This document shows positions 40,603 to 50,097 of a stretch of DNA of 64,000 nt, one piece after another. A program made the position numbers and the translations under genes. The DNA comes from Congzhengia sp045635085 (GTDB lineage Bacteria; Bacillota; Clostridia; UBA1381; UBA9506). Under the pieces are notes generated by a model, which saw only the letters and a program-made list of their open reading frames with translations, searched no databases and was not told the origin of the DNA. The stretch covers positions 52,487-116,486 of the forward strand of contig JAZRBM010000014.1 in assembly GCA_045635085.1 (NCBI GenBank), read 5' to 3'. Every line of letters begins with the position of its first letter. Positions within the stretch are counted from its first letter, which is position 1.

Positions 40603-41949
40603 ATGGTAAAAAAGATATTAAAAGACCTCGGCTATGAGCCGATTCCCGATGCACTTGCCATGCCTGTTGATTTGTGGAAATCCTGGTATGAGGGAAAGGT
40701 TAACTCATTTCACGAATATCGTCAGTACAATGGTAAGAGAGTACTAAAAAGAACGAGAAAATCCTTATGCATGGCCAAGCGTGTATGTGAAGATTGGGCA
40801 GATTTACTATTGAATGAAAAGGTAGAAATAACGCTTAATTCACAAAAAGCACAAAAGGCACTTGAAAAGGTGCTTGAAAAAAACAATTTTAAAGTTTCGG
40901 CAAATCGTCTGATTGAAATGGCGTTTGCTTTAGGTACGGGCGCATTTGTTGAGCATAAGACAAAGGATGGCGTACTGATAGATTACGTAAAGGCGGATAT
41001 GATATATCCTTTATCATTTGCAAACGGTGAAATTTTAGAGTGCGCTTTTGCCAGCAGAATGATGATATACGGCGAAATGCATACGTACTTAAATATTCAC
41101 GTTTTAGAAAATGGAGAGTATGTGGTCCTAAATAAGCTTATTTGTGAACGAACAAAGCAGAGCGCGCCGCTTCCGAATGGAATTCTGGACAAGTTTTATA
41201 CTAAATCCTCTATTCCTCTGTTTCAGATTTTAGTACCTAATATTGCTAACAATATTGCAGTTGACAGCCCTTTGGGTATTTCGATTTTTGCAAATGCGAT
41301 TGATGTTTTAGAGGGAATTGATTTGGTTTATGACAGCTATCAGAACGAGTATCGTCTGGGTAAAAAGAGAATTGTCGTTCCGCTTTCTATGGCGAAAATC
41401 GAAATGGAACAGCAAGGAGATATTTTGCCTGTATTTGATGATAATGACACAGAGTTTTATGCCTTTTCAGGCGCTGACCCTGAGAGCTTTTCCATAAGTG
41501 AAATCAATATGGAAATAAGAGCAGATGCGCACGAAACAGGCCTGCAGCGTAACATCGATTTGTTGAGTGATTTGTGCGGTTTTGGTTCAAGTAAATATAA
41601 CTACCATAAAGGTCAGTTAAAGACTGCGACTCAGATAGTTTCAGAGCAATCTGATTTGTTCAGAAACTTAAAAAAACACGAGCTTTTAGTAGAAAAGGTT
41701 ATAAAAGATCTGGTACGTGCAATTCTTTATCTTTTAGGTGAAGATTATAATCTGGAAGTATCTGTGAATTTTGACGATTCTATTATTGAGGATACTGAAA
41801 CAGTTGCAAAAAGAGCTTTAGAGGAAAAGCAAAATAATATTATTGATGCGACAGAATACATAAGTCGTGTTTACAAGTTGCCCCGCGAAATTGCAGAAGA
41901 AAAGGTAAAAAAGATGAATATCGATTCTGCAATATGCACGGAGGATTAA
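40603..41949 (+). CDS. Phage portal protein (SPP1-like)
   Basis: 448-aa portal, forming the dodecameric DNA channel at the capsid vertex. The N terminus with LWKSWYEGKVNSFHEYRQYNG, cited in part as WYEGKVNSFHEYRQYNG, and the later YNYHKGQLKTATQIVSEQSDL stretch (core GQLKTATQIVSEQSD) are characteristic of SPP1-gp6-type portals in Firmicutes prophages. Full length. AAAAGGAGAAGG precedes the ATG. It follows the terminase by 12 bases. Confidence 0.9.
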   Translation: MVKKILKDLGYEPIPDALAMPVDLWKSWYEGKVNSFHEYRQYNGKRVLKRTRKSLCMAKRVCEDWADLLLNEKVEITLNSQKAQKALEKVLEKNNFKVSANRLIEMAFALGTGAFVEHKTKDGVLIDYVKADMIYPLSFANGEILECAFASRMMIYGEMHTYLNIHVLENGEYVVLNKLICERTKQSAPLPNGILDKFYTKSSIPLFQILVPNIANNIAVDSPLGISIFANAIDVLEGIDLVYDSYQNEYRLGKKRIVVPLSMAKIEMEQQGDILPVFDDNDTEFYAFSGADPESFSISEINMEIRADAHETGLQRNIDLLSDLCGFGSSKYNYHKGQLKTATQIVSEQSDLFRNLKKHELLVEKVIKDLVRAILYLLGEDYNLEVSVNFDDSIIEDTETVAKRALEEKQNNIIDATEYISRVYKLPREIAEEKVKKMNIDSAICTED

Positions 41950-42006
41950 ATAAATTCGGTTCGCACGCCGTAACAGTGCGTAGGTAGAAAGGCTATGGGA
42001 ATTAGT

Positions 42007-42519
42007 ATGAAAAGAGAGTATTTAACAAAAGAACTTGGTTTATCCAAGGAAGCAACAGAAAAAATCATGGCGCAGTACGGCGAATCCGTTAATTCGCTGA
42101 AATCAGAAAATGAACGCCTGCTAGCAGAAATTGAAGGTCTTAAAGAAATAATTAAAGATGCAGAAGAAACAAAAATGCGTGTAGGCGAATTAGAGGGTAT
42201 CAATGCAGGACTTGAAGAAAGCGTAGGCAGGCTCACCGAAGAGCTAAATAATGTAAAAACAAACAGCGCAGTTTCTCAAAAGCTACTTGCAGCAGGTGCT
42301 AAAAATTTAAAAGCGGTAAGTGCCTTGATTGACAAAAACAAAGTAAAAATTGAAGATGGAAATGTTTTAGGTCTTGATGAACAGCTTGAAGCGATTAAAA
42401 GTGAATGTGACTACTTGTTTTATGAAGAGGCAAAAGCTTCAGGAATGAGGCACACATCTTCAGGCGATTTTAATGACGGTTTTACGAGCTATGCTCGTGC
42501 CGGCGCAAAACTTAACTGA
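42007..42519 (+). CDS. Phage scaffolding protein (GP20-like)
   Basis: 170-aa acidic, coiled-coil scaffold. The MKREYLTKELGLSKEATEKI start is the usual N terminus of GP20-type scaffolds, so the ATG at 42007 is preferred over 41995, which adds four residues. A central coiled coil spans about residues 20-90, followed by a globular tail. It directs capsid assembly and leaves before packaging. A short CGCAC/GTGCG hairpin lies in the 57-base gap after the portal gene. No capsid maturation protease is seen beside it. Confidence 0.85.
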   Translation: MKREYLTKELGLSKEATEKIMAQYGESVNSLKSENERLLAEIEGLKEIIKDAEETKMRVGELEGINAGLEESVGRLTEELNNVKTNSAVSQKLLAAGAKNLKAVSALIDKNKVKIEDGNVLGLDEQLEAIKSECDYLFYEEAKASGMRHTSSGDFNDGFTSYARAGAKLN

Positions 42520-42536
42520 AAGAAAGAGGTAAAATT

Positions 42537-43421
42537 ATGGCAAACAATATTACACTTGCAGAAAAATTCCTACCTGTAATTGACGACATTTATAAAGCAC
42601 AGTCAGTTACCCAGGTTTTGGACAATGATACACAGGTAAATTTCGTAGGTGCTAACAAGGTTCAGGTTTTAAAGACATCTACAACAGGTTTAGGTGACTA
42701 TTCAAGAGAGGACGGTTACCCTAAAGGCGATGTTACAGCTACATGGGAAACAATGACACTGTCTGTTGAACGTGGTAAGGAATTATCAATTGACAGAATG
42801 GATAACGAAGAAACTCTCGGTATGGCATTTGGTGCTGTAACAGGCAGTTTCATGCGTGAATGGGTTGTACCAGAAATTGACGTTTACAGATTCTCAAAGT
42901 ACGCTCAGACAAGCGGCATCTCAAAGACATCAGCAACCTTAACAGCAGAAAACATTTTAACTGCAATCGATACTGCGAAAAAGCAGATGGATGCAGATGA
43001 AATTCCTGAAGAGGGCAGAATCTTATTTGTAAACTCTGACCTTCAGCTCCTACTTAATCAGTCTGTATCACGTTGTTATGGAAGTGATGCGGCAGTTAAC
43101 ACAATTATGGGTACATATAACGGTATGAAGGTTGTTTATGTTCCGTCATCACGTTTTGTTACAAAAGTAGATTTAGCTGACGGAACAAGCACATGCGGTT
43201 TCTCTAAAGCAGATGATGCTGAAAGCATTAACTTTATGTTGGTATATCCAGGTTCAGTACTTCAGGTAGAAAAATTTGCAATGCCAAAAATCTTTACACC
43301 TGATGAAAACCAGGACAAGGATATGTGGAAGTTCCAATTCAGACTCTATCATGATTGTTTTGTATATGCTAACAAAGAAAAGGGCATCTACTTAAATACA
43401 GCAGAAAAAGTGACAGAATAA
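42537..43421 (+). CDS. Major capsid protein
   Basis: 294-aa capsid protein with HK97-like character. DNDTQVNFVGANKVQVLK, TWETMTLSVERGKELSIDRMDNEETL and FMREWVVPEIDVYRF (each shown in part) fit the clostridial capsid family that follows a GP20 scaffold. Residues and length suggest a full-length product without an N-terminal delta domain, consistent with a separate scaffold. AAAGAGG precedes the ATG. Codon use resembles highly expressed host genes. Confidence 0.85.
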   Translation: MANNITLAEKFLPVIDDIYKAQSVTQVLDNDTQVNFVGANKVQVLKTSTTGLGDYSREDGYPKGDVTATWETMTLSVERGKELSIDRMDNEETLGMAFGAVTGSFMREWVVPEIDVYRFSKYAQTSGISKTSATLTAENILTAIDTAKKQMDADEIPEEGRILFVNSDLQLLLNQSVSRCYGSDAAVNTIMGTYNGMKVVYVPSSRFVTKVDLADGTSTCGFSKADDAESINFMLVYPGSVLQVEKFAMPKIFTPDENQDKDMWKFQFRLYHDCFVYANKEKGIYLNTAEKVTE

Positions 43422-43436
43422 TAAAGGGTGGATACT

Positions 43437-43769
43437 ATGGAACTGATTGATTATTCTTACTACAAGGATGTATATTGCGGCTCGCTGGAAGAAGGAGAAT
43501 TTTCAAAAATTTATCCTAAGGCTTTAGCATATTTTTATGGTGCAACACGCGGAAGAGTAAAGACTGCCGATACAAATGTATGTTTTGCACTTTGTGAGTT
43601 GTGCGATATATTTTATGAAGATGTGTCGCACAATAATATAAAAAGCGAGAGCTGTGATGGCTACAGTGTACAGTACAAAGTGAGCGAAAATACGTATTCT
43701 TTGGCGTGGGATGTTTTAGCAACTTATCTTGAAACAAGCGGGTGCCTTTATGGGGGAAATATCCTATGA
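43437..43769 (+). CDS. Head-tail connector protein
   Basis: 110-aa protein in the position of the head completion/connector (gp15/gp6-like) protein that sits under the portal. The YFYGATRGRV and CFALCELCDIFYED segments suggest a small helical fold typical of adaptor proteins. Start at ATG 43437 behind AAAGGGTGG. Its stop overlaps the next start (ATGA). Assignment rests on order and size. Confidence 0.6.
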   Translation: MELIDYSYYKDVYCGSLEEGEFSKIYPKALAYFYGATRGRVKTADTNVCFALCELCDIFYEDVSHNNIKSESCDGYSVQYKVSENTYSLAWDVLATYLETSGCLYGGNIL

Positions 43770-44080
43770 AATATTTAAAAACCATATATCTTTACAGATA
43801 TGATGAAAAGGAAAACACCTGGCAAAAGAGGGAACTCGAAAAAGCTTTAGTTTCAGGCAGTAGTGAAAGCTATAATCTGTCAGATACCTTAAATCGCGAT
43901 GCGCATGTTACCTTGCGCATCATGGGTGATGATGCGCAAGATGTGATGCCACAGGATATTATTTCACTTGAAAATACAGAAGAAATACCGCCTAAGGAAA
44001 ACTTTTTGGTTGTGGTATCGGTTTGTAAAAACTCATTGGGAAGTAAGCGTGTTAGGCATACTAAAATTTTGTGCAGGTAG
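43766..44080 (+). CDS. Probable head closure/stopper protein
   Basis: 104-aa protein with a beta-strand-rich middle (HVTLRIMGDDAQDVMPQDIISL), shown in part as VTLRIMGDDAQDVMPQD. Such a short beta-rich product between the connector and tail-terminator genes usually forms the stopper that closes the portal channel. I do not recognise a family from the sequence alone. It starts within the previous gene's stop (ATGA). Confidence 0.5.
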   Translation: MKYLKTIYLYRYDEKENTWQKRELEKALVSGSSESYNLSDTLNRDAHVTLRIMGDDAQDVMPQDIISLENTEEIPPKENFLVVVSVCKNSLGSKRVRHTKILCR

Positions 44081-44099
44081 CAAACAAGAGGAGGGCAAA

Positions 44100-44519
44100 A
44101 TGGTTTTTGATATATTAAATTACATAAAACAGTGCCCGTATCTATCAGATTTTGCTGCAAATATTGATTTTTTAGGTAAAAATCCATATTCGTTCTCCGT
44201 AAGCGGCGTTAAAAAAGAACAGACAATAAGAAAGTATACAGATGGTGATGCTTTGGTAGAAAGTGTGTTTTTACTTAAAATACGTCTTCCTTACGGAGTG
44301 GATATGGAGCAGAATTTAACTAACAGCGAATTAATGAAAAGAGTGAGCAGCTGGTTTTTAAATAATAGCAAAAGAGGAATTTTGCCTGAGCTTGAAGCTG
44401 ATAAAATTGCGATTTCATTAAGTGCTGAATTTTTACAAAACAAAACTGCATATCTGGCAGATACGGCTGTATATACAGCAAATATTAATGTTTTATACTA
44501 TAAGACAAACAGCCTATAG
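44100..44519 (+). CDS. Probable tail terminator/minor capsid-type protein
   Basis: 139-aa protein located where siphoviral tail terminators lie, directly before the tail tube gene. The MVFDILNYIKQCPYLSDF start, KKEQTIRKYTDGD and the C-terminal YTANINVLYYK strand fit clostridial minor-capsid-2/tail-terminator-like proteins, though the exact family is uncertain. GAGGAGGGC gives a strong RBS. Confidence 0.55.
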   Translation: MVFDILNYIKQCPYLSDFAANIDFLGKNPYSFSVSGVKKEQTIRKYTDGDALVESVFLLKIRLPYGVDMEQNLTNSELMKRVSSWFLNNSKRGILPELEADKIAISLSAEFLQNKTAYLADTAVYTANINVLYYKTNSL

Positions 44520-44535
44520 GGCGGAAAGGAAAGTT

Positions 44536-45033
44536 ATGTTAGGAAAATTAATACAAAGACATGAAAAGGTCGCATACTACGGAATAAAAGATGATGCGGG
44601 TAATGAAATTTTCCACAGAATGTGCGGCTTTACAAAAATGGATACGTCAAAAAATCCTATAGAATACACAAGAAGGTATATCGACGAAAGCTTCGAGCAG
44701 ACAGATGTTGTTGCGTTTAGTCCGTCTATTGCTTTTAGCTTTGACAGATATAGCGACAATCCTGTGCATGATGATATCGTGAAAATGGCCGACGATGAGA
44801 TCCTAGGAACAGATGCAGTTCGTTCAATCGTTATAGCAGATATTTCTACAAAGGATGAAAATGGTCAGGTAAGTGCAATAAAGCGTGATTTTTCTGTGAT
44901 GGTAGAGTCAGAGGGAAATTCGCTTGATGCGTATACATTAAGCGGTACAATGAACACTAAGGGAGAAAAAATCCAGGGCAAGGCAACATTATCTGATGAT
45001 TTAAAGACATTAGTGTTTGTAGCTGATGAGTAG
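44536..45033 (+). CDS. Major tail tube protein
   Basis: 165-aa protein. MLGKLIQRHEKVAYYGI and FHRMCGFTKMDTSKNP, then RRYIDESFEQTDVVAFSPSI in part, fit the phi13/TP901-like major tail protein fold; polymerised rings form the flexible tail tube. The C terminus ends in an antiparallel strand pair. The gene overlaps the Gp15-like gene by eight bases. The single copy and lack of a sheath gene indicate a non-contractile tail. Confidence 0.75.
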   Translation: MLGKLIQRHEKVAYYGIKDDAGNEIFHRMCGFTKMDTSKNPIEYTRRYIDESFEQTDVVAFSPSIAFSFDRYSDNPVHDDIVKMADDEILGTDAVRSIVIADISTKDENGQVSAIKRDFSVMVESEGNSLDAYTLSGTMNTKGEKIQGKATLSDDLKTLVFVADE

Positions 45034-45592
45034 GCGATATAACGTACTGGTTGATGAGCTGGAGAATTTTGTAACGCTTTATGGAGAAAAGTATCCTGTT
45101 TATACATCATTTAAAAACTGGATAAAAATTTCACTTCTTTTAGAAGAAAACGGCATACAAAATCCAAAAGCGATAGCAAAAATGCTAAAGCTTTGTTATT
45201 GTGAGAAATTGCCCAAAAACATTGGTTCTGCAATTTTGGGAATGATTGCTTTTTTAAACGGGGACACAGATTTTTCTGTGTCCTCTGATAAAAAGAAAAG
45301 TAAAAAGCTATATTCTTTTTCTGATGATGACAAAGCAATTTATGCTTCCTTTTACGCAAAATACGGGATAGATTTGCAAAAGAGCGATATGCATTGGCAC
45401 AAGTTTTGTGCGCTGTTTGAGGGACTGTGCGATGAAAATCCGTTTAGCACCTTAATTCGTATAAGGGCAACAGACGAATCCAAGATAAAGGACATAAATA
45501 AAAGGCAAAAAATAAAAGAGCTAAAAACCAGATACGCACTTAAGACAAACACTGAAATTGATGTGGCAGAGAACATATCTTCTCTGTTTTAG
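45026..45592 (+). CDS. Gp15-family phage protein, likely tail assembly chaperone
   Basis: 188-aa protein matching the Gp15 family (Listeria A118 gp15). The DMHWHKFCALFEGLCDE segment and the FSTLIRIRATDESKI region are diagnostic. It lies between tail tube and tape measure, where assembly chaperones are encoded. In A118-like phages it follows a smaller gp14-type gene, which is missing here. No slippery frameshift site was recognised. Confidence 0.75.
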   Translation: MSRRYNVLVDELENFVTLYGEKYPVYTSFKNWIKISLLLEENGIQNPKAIAKMLKLCYCEKLPKNIGSAILGMIAFLNGDTDFSVSSDKKKSKKLYSFSDDDKAIYASFYAKYGIDLQKSDMHWHKFCALFEGLCDENPFSTLIRIRATDESKIKDINKRQKIKELKTRYALKTNTEIDVAENISSLF

Positions 45593-45606
45593 CAAGGAGG
45601 GGAAAT

Positions 45607-46671
45607 ATGTCAGAATATGAAAATATAAGTGAACATATAAATGAAGCCGAAAGAATAGGCGATCAGGTCGCATCAGCGTATGATAAGGGTTTTATAGAAA
45701 GGCTTAACAAGGCGAATAAAAATGTTGTAAAGGCTTTTAACGAGAGGTATAAAGCCATAGGATATCAGCACGAGTATGGGCTGATTTCTGATGAAGAATA
45801 TTATAAAAAATTAGAACAGGCGCGTGACAGGTATTTTTCCCGTGATACACAGGAGTGGCATAAGTATACAGAGGAAATATACAACTACAGAAAGTCAGCT
45901 ATTTTGGATTATCAGAATTATGTAGAAAAAAATATAGAGAGTCTTTTAAAAACGCTTGATACAGGTAAAAATGAGTACAAAGAAAAATTGCTGGATTTTT
46001 CGGGAAGCTCTACGGGGTTTGACACTCATAAAACTGTTATTGAAAACTACTGGCCTACGGGCGATAAGCTGGTTATGTATGATTATACGCTCAGCGACTA
46101 CGAAAAGGAAATTGAAAAGCTCACAGAGTTTAATGACGCTATAACTAAGCTTAAAGAAAGAGCGTCCGAGATTGACCCGGAAGTATTTTCGATGTTCTTT
46201 GATGAGCTTCGCACAATGTCGGTAGAGGATGCTAAAATTTTAACTGATTTATTGTTAGAGGCTGACAGTGAAGATTTTAAAGAGCATTTCAGGTTATATG
46301 ATGTTAAAAACACTTTGGCAGAAAATATGGCAAGTTCTTATTATGCTGATGATTATAACAAGGCATATGCGCAAATAACAGAAGAACTTGGGCAGGCATT
46401 TGGTGAGCTTCCGCCTGAGTTTTTTGAGCATGGGCAGGAGATAGCACGAAGCTTTGCAGATGGATTTTTATCTGAGGTGCATGAGCTTTTGGCAGATCTC
46501 ACGATAGAAGTTCCTGTAATTGCGCAGGGGGTAGGAAGCAGCAATGTAGAAAACAACACATTTTCGCCTGTTTACTATTTTTATGGTGACCGTGGAACTA
46601 CTTCCAGAACAAGAATTAACGCAAAAAATGACGCTCTTTACAGTTATATGAGGGGGTTAGACAGCAAATGA
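45607..46671 (+). CDS. Short tape-measure protein
   Basis: 354-aa, mostly alpha-helical and highly charged protein in the tape-measure position. Its C-terminal part (PPEFFEHGQEIARSFADGFL, cited as FEHGQEIARSFADGF) resembles the ends of clostridial tape measures. Typical siphoviral tape measures are 600-2000 aa and contain hydrophobic segments for membrane insertion; none is visible here. Length roughly sets tail length, so a tail of only about 50 nm is predicted at about 1.5 angstrom per residue. Either the tail is very short or the gene has been shortened. Confidence 0.65.
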   Translation: MSEYENISEHINEAERIGDQVASAYDKGFIERLNKANKNVVKAFNERYKAIGYQHEYGLISDEEYYKKLEQARDRYFSRDTQEWHKYTEEIYNYRKSAILDYQNYVEKNIESLLKTLDTGKNEYKEKLLDFSGSSTGFDTHKTVIENYWPTGDKLVMYDYTLSDYEKEIEKLTEFNDAITKLKERASEIDPEVFSMFFDELRTMSVEDAKILTDLLLEADSEDFKEHFRLYDVKNTLAENMASSYYADDYNKAYAQITEELGQAFGELPPEFFEHGQEIARSFADGFLSEVHELLADLTIEVPVIAQGVGSSNVENNTFSPVYYFYGDRGTTSRTRINAKNDALYSYMRGLDSK

Positions 46672-47504
46672 AATTAGTATACGAAAATGAAAGAGGAAAG
46701 GTTGTTATGCATGGAGGCGGAAGTGCCGGATTTAATATAATAAGTATATCAGGTCTTTCAATTCCTGAAAACGATGTAACAGCAGTTCACTATTCAAATA
46801 TGCCCGGACAGGTTGTGACAAAATCTGTACCTTTAGAAAGAATTATTACTATTTCTGCTGATGTGCGTGATGAAAACAGAAAATATATTTCAAATGCTAT
46901 GAAGGTTTTTTCATTGCCTGGCACTGTGTATATAACATCATCGGGAAAAACAAAAAAAATAAAGTGCAGAAGCATCAGTTTTGAGCCGGGTAAAAAAAGA
47001 GGCTCATACATTCCTTTTACAATACAGCTTTGTGCAGATAATCCGTATTTTGAAGATATATACGAAACTACTACCAACATATACAAAAAAGAAAAAAAGC
47101 TCGCGTCTCCTTTTGTTTTAGGATGTGTTTTTTCAGAAAGAATAGTCAAAAACAATGTAATAAACAGTGGGGATGTACCAGTAGAGCCTGTGTTTTATAT
47201 AACCTCACAAGAGGGCATTGAATGTCCTGACGGAATTACCATCAAAAACGTGACAAACGGGGACGAAATTGTGCTTAATACAGATATAGGAGCGGGAGAA
47301 ACGATAACTGTTGATGTAAAAAACAGAGAAATTAAAAGCAACCTGCGAGGGAATATAATTTCGTCTCTTGCAAAAGATACGTCTCTTTCAAGATTTTCGC
47401 TTGATATCGGCATTTCTTTGGTGGAGGTATCATCTCATGGCTCAAACGGAAAACTTATAGCAGTATGTAAACATAACAACTCTTATGTTTCTGTTGTGAT
47501 TTAG
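46668..47504 (+). CDS. Distal tail protein (Dit)
   Basis: 278-aa protein with the N-terminal Dit/Sipho_tail fold: a beta-hairpin MPGQVVTKSVPLERIITISADV (cited in part as ITISADVRDENRKYI) and a later galectin-like region SFEPGKKRGSYIPFTIQL in part. Dit hexamers join the tail tube to the baseplate. It overlaps the tape-measure stop by four bases (ATGA). Confidence 0.8.
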   Translation: MKLVYENERGKVVMHGGGSAGFNIISISGLSIPENDVTAVHYSNMPGQVVTKSVPLERIITISADVRDENRKYISNAMKVFSLPGTVYITSSGKTKKIKCRSISFEPGKKRGSYIPFTIQLCADNPYFEDIYETTTNIYKKEKKLASPFVLGCVFSERIVKNNVINSGDVPVEPVFYITSQEGIECPDGITIKNVTNGDEIVLNTDIGAGETITVDVKNREIKSNLRGNIISSLAKDTSLSRFSLDIGISLVEVSSHGSNGKLIAVCKHNNSYVSVVI

Positions 47505-47514
47505 GGGGGATATT

Positions 47515-48663
47515 TTGAAGCTTGGAGATTTGAGGATATATGATAAAAATTTTGAGCTATTAGCAATATTGCCAAGATATTTGTCTGTAAACTGGGAGAT
47601 AAAGTTCAAAGAGTTCGGAACAGGAGAAATCGAACTGGAAAAGACAAATGAAATTGTCGCTTTGCTGACAGAAAACAAGTACCTTTTTTTGTTTCACGGA
47701 GACATACAGTCAATCGTTACAGGCTATAAAATTGGTGAGAAGGTAACGGTATTTGTAAGAACGCTTGAGTGGCTTTTGACAAAATTTACGGCGGGTGAGT
47801 TTTCACTTGAAGAGCTAAGCCTTAACTTATACAGCGGAACATGGTCGGCATCAAGGCTTATAAAATACGTTCTTACTACATATTTACACAAAAGCTTTAA
47901 TGTGGAGTTTATAGAGATAGAAAATGATGAAAGCGATATGTCCGGATTCGTTTCAGATAAGGTAGAAACAATATATTCAGTCATAAAAAGAATTATAGGC
48001 GACCATAAGTACGGTTTTAAATTCTACAGAGACCAGGAAAACAAAAGGTTCGTCTTTTTGCTGATGATGGCGAAGGAAAACAACGATATCATTCTTTGTG
48101 ATGAATACAAAACCTCGTATGAAAGTGAATACAGCGTTGATATACAAAAAGAAATAAAAGGAGGCTCCTTTTATCACGCTGTGAAGAATATGGGAAGCTG
48201 GGATGCAAACACAAATACGCCACAGCTTCACACGACTCCTGATAATTACGGAAAATACTATACAGTATCTAAAGATGGCTCATCTCTTGGTTTTACGGCA
48301 TTAAAGGGCGACATTATTTTGTGTACGGACAAAATCGGGCATTTTACAGTGGTGGAAAAAGCTGAACCGTTTTTGGTGGAAATCCCGCCTGAAGAAGACG
48401 GGATATTTACATGGAATGGGGTTTTAGATTCACAGGACACAAAAAGCGCTGAGGATGAAATCAAAATGGGCAAAAAAATTGATATTTTAACGTGCAAGAT
48501 GAATTTTTCTCATATTGAGGATTTTGAAATAGGAGATATTGTTAAGGTGAAGTTTTTTGCGGATAATTTATCTTGCGAAAAGAACAAATTGATTTCTGAA
48601 ATACATTTGTGGGAAGAGCCTGATGATTCAGGAATGATGCCTACAACCATTGAAATATCATAA
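47515..48663 (+). CDS. Tail-associated protein, Gp37/Tal-like
   Basis: 382-aa protein resembling ReqiPepy6 Gp37-like/gp27-type tail hub proteins. Features are an N-terminal MKLGDLRIYDKNFELLAIL, a SVNWEIKFKEFGTGEIEL strand pair, and a C-terminal IGDIVKVKFFADN barrel. It begins with TTG behind GGGGGGA. No enzymatic lysozyme or peptidase tail is visible after the hub, which shortens it relative to many Tal proteins. Confidence 0.75.
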   Translation: MKLGDLRIYDKNFELLAILPRYLSVNWEIKFKEFGTGEIELEKTNEIVALLTENKYLFLFHGDIQSIVTGYKIGEKVTVFVRTLEWLLTKFTAGEFSLEELSLNLYSGTWSASRLIKYVLTTYLHKSFNVEFIEIENDESDMSGFVSDKVETIYSVIKRIIGDHKYGFKFYRDQENKRFVFLLMMAKENNDIILCDEYKTSYESEYSVDIQKEIKGGSFYHAVKNMGSWDANTNTPQLHTTPDNYGKYYTVSKDGSSLGFTALKGDIILCTDKIGHFTVVEKAEPFLVEIPPEEDGIFTWNGVLDSQDTKSAEDEIKMGKKIDILTCKMNFSHIEDFEIGDIVKVKFFADNLSCEKNKLISEIHLWEEPDDSGMMPTTIEIS

Positions 48664-48675
48664 GGAGGAAATATA

Positions 48676-49575
48676 ATGTCATACAAATTTAGTTTTGCAG
48701 ATAATGCTACTTACGAAGCCGAAGATGTGAACGCCATAACAAGAAGGCTTGTGACATCGGGGGTTGCGGAAGATTTTACATTTAGTTTTACAGATGGTAA
48801 GCCATATAACATGTCAAGTTTTAACGAGGCAGGAAAGCTTTTATACACATCGGGAGCAGTGCCCGAAAGCTATGCTTCTTTAAAAGTAAGTAAGGTAAGT
48901 GATAAAGAAATTTTAATAAATCCCGGCATGGCATTTTTCGATGACGGTGCCGTAATTGAAATCGAAGCAGGCGGCCAGACACTGTCTTATGTAAGCGGTG
49001 TTAAAAATTATGTCTACTTAAAAAATGAGCTTAATGATAAAAATATTTGTTACCCATATTGCGGTATAGATGCCCCTTCGGGAGATTGTGTTTTATTGGC
49101 AGAAATTGATGAAAATGGCGCAATTTCAGATAAACGTACATACGCACGCGGCAAGCTTCCGGGGTATCAGAGCGTGAGTGGAAATATCATGGTTATCGAT
49201 GAGGTGATAACTCATACACATACAGGTGAATACCAAAATTCCCTTACAAGTGGCAGTTATACATTTGACATAGGAAGCAATAATTACGAATATATACTTG
49301 TGCTTCCTCCGGAGCATGGCAACTATAAATACGATGTTCTCGGGATATATAATATTCCGGAGGGTACATATATAAGTTTTAGAATAGTTAACAATTCAAA
49401 ACGTGCGCATTCTACAAATGAAATTTATTTATGTTGTGACTATGAAAGGTACGTTCAGGCAACATTTTCATTAAATAATGGACTTCTCACAATTAATATG
49501 ACTGCCGGAAACCACACAACACAATTTATTCCAGGACAAGAGTACACAATTCCCGTTAAACTCATTTTATTTTAG
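48676..49575 (+). CDS. Baseplate/tail-fibre-like protein
   Basis: 299-aa beta-rich protein of unknown family between the hub and BppU-like genes. The middle (SDKEILINPGMAFFDDGAVIEIEAG, cited as INPGMAFFDDGAVIEIE) resembles phage tail-fibre N-terminal modules that attach to baseplates. The C-terminal third could bind carbohydrate. AAGGAGG precedes the ATG. Confidence 0.55.
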   Translation: MSYKFSFADNATYEAEDVNAITRRLVTSGVAEDFTFSFTDGKPYNMSSFNEAGKLLYTSGAVPESYASLKVSKVSDKEILINPGMAFFDDGAVIEIEAGGQTLSYVSGVKNYVYLKNELNDKNICYPYCGIDAPSGDCVLLAEIDENGAISDKRTYARGKLPGYQSVSGNIMVIDEVITHTHTGEYQNSLTSGSYTFDIGSNNYEYILVLPPEHGNYKYDVLGIYNIPEGTYISFRIVNNSKRAHSTNEIYLCCDYERYVQATFSLNNGLLTINMTAGNHTTQFIPGQEYTIPVKLILF

Positions 49576-49584
49576 GAGGCAGAT

Positions 49585-50097
49585 ATGATAAATTACAGAC
49601 TTAAAATAAATTTTCAAGATGCAAAAATTTTAACCTCGGACATTTGCTTTGTATCAGGAGATGTCAAATCAAACAAGCTGGTATTTGAATTTTTTGATAA
49701 CGGAAAACGTGTAGACATCTCAAATTACACACTCTCTGTAAAGTCAAAGCGTTCTGATGGTGTGGTTATTGCAAGTGCGGGAACAATAGATGAAAACAGA
49801 GGTGTATTCGTTCCTGAAAACAGCATTTACGCTGTACCGGGTGAGCTTTATATGGAAATTGCCTTGTCTGATTCTTCCGGAAAATATATAACAACAAAAA
49901 TAATTATTGCTGAGGTTATTAAGGGACTGGATAACGAGGCTGTAGAAGCTACAGATAATCTTTCAATTTATGTAACATTGCTTAATAGAGTGCAAAGTAA
50001 AATTGATCAGGTAAACAAACTCATAGAAGATATTGAGGGTGGCCTTGACAGTATTATCAGCATACAAAACACCTTGATAGGTGGTGATGATGAATGA
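49585..50097 (+). CDS. BppU-like baseplate upper protein
   Basis: 170-aa protein whose first 110 residues fit the BppU N-terminal (tail-attachment) domain: a beta-sandwich starting INYRLKINFQDAKIL, with YTLSVKSKRSDGVVI. The C terminus is a predicted coiled coil (LLNRVQSKIDQVNKLIEDI) that trimerises and leads to a receptor-binding head. It overlaps the receptor-binding gene by four bases. Confidence 0.7.
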   Translation: MINYRLKINFQDAKILTSDICFVSGDVKSNKLVFEFFDNGKRVDISNYTLSVKSKRSDGVVIASAGTIDENRGVFVPENSIYAVPGELYMEIALSDSSGKYITTKIIIAEVIKGLDNEAVEATDNLSIYVTLLNRVQSKIDQVNKLIEDIEGGLDSIISIQNTLIGGDDE

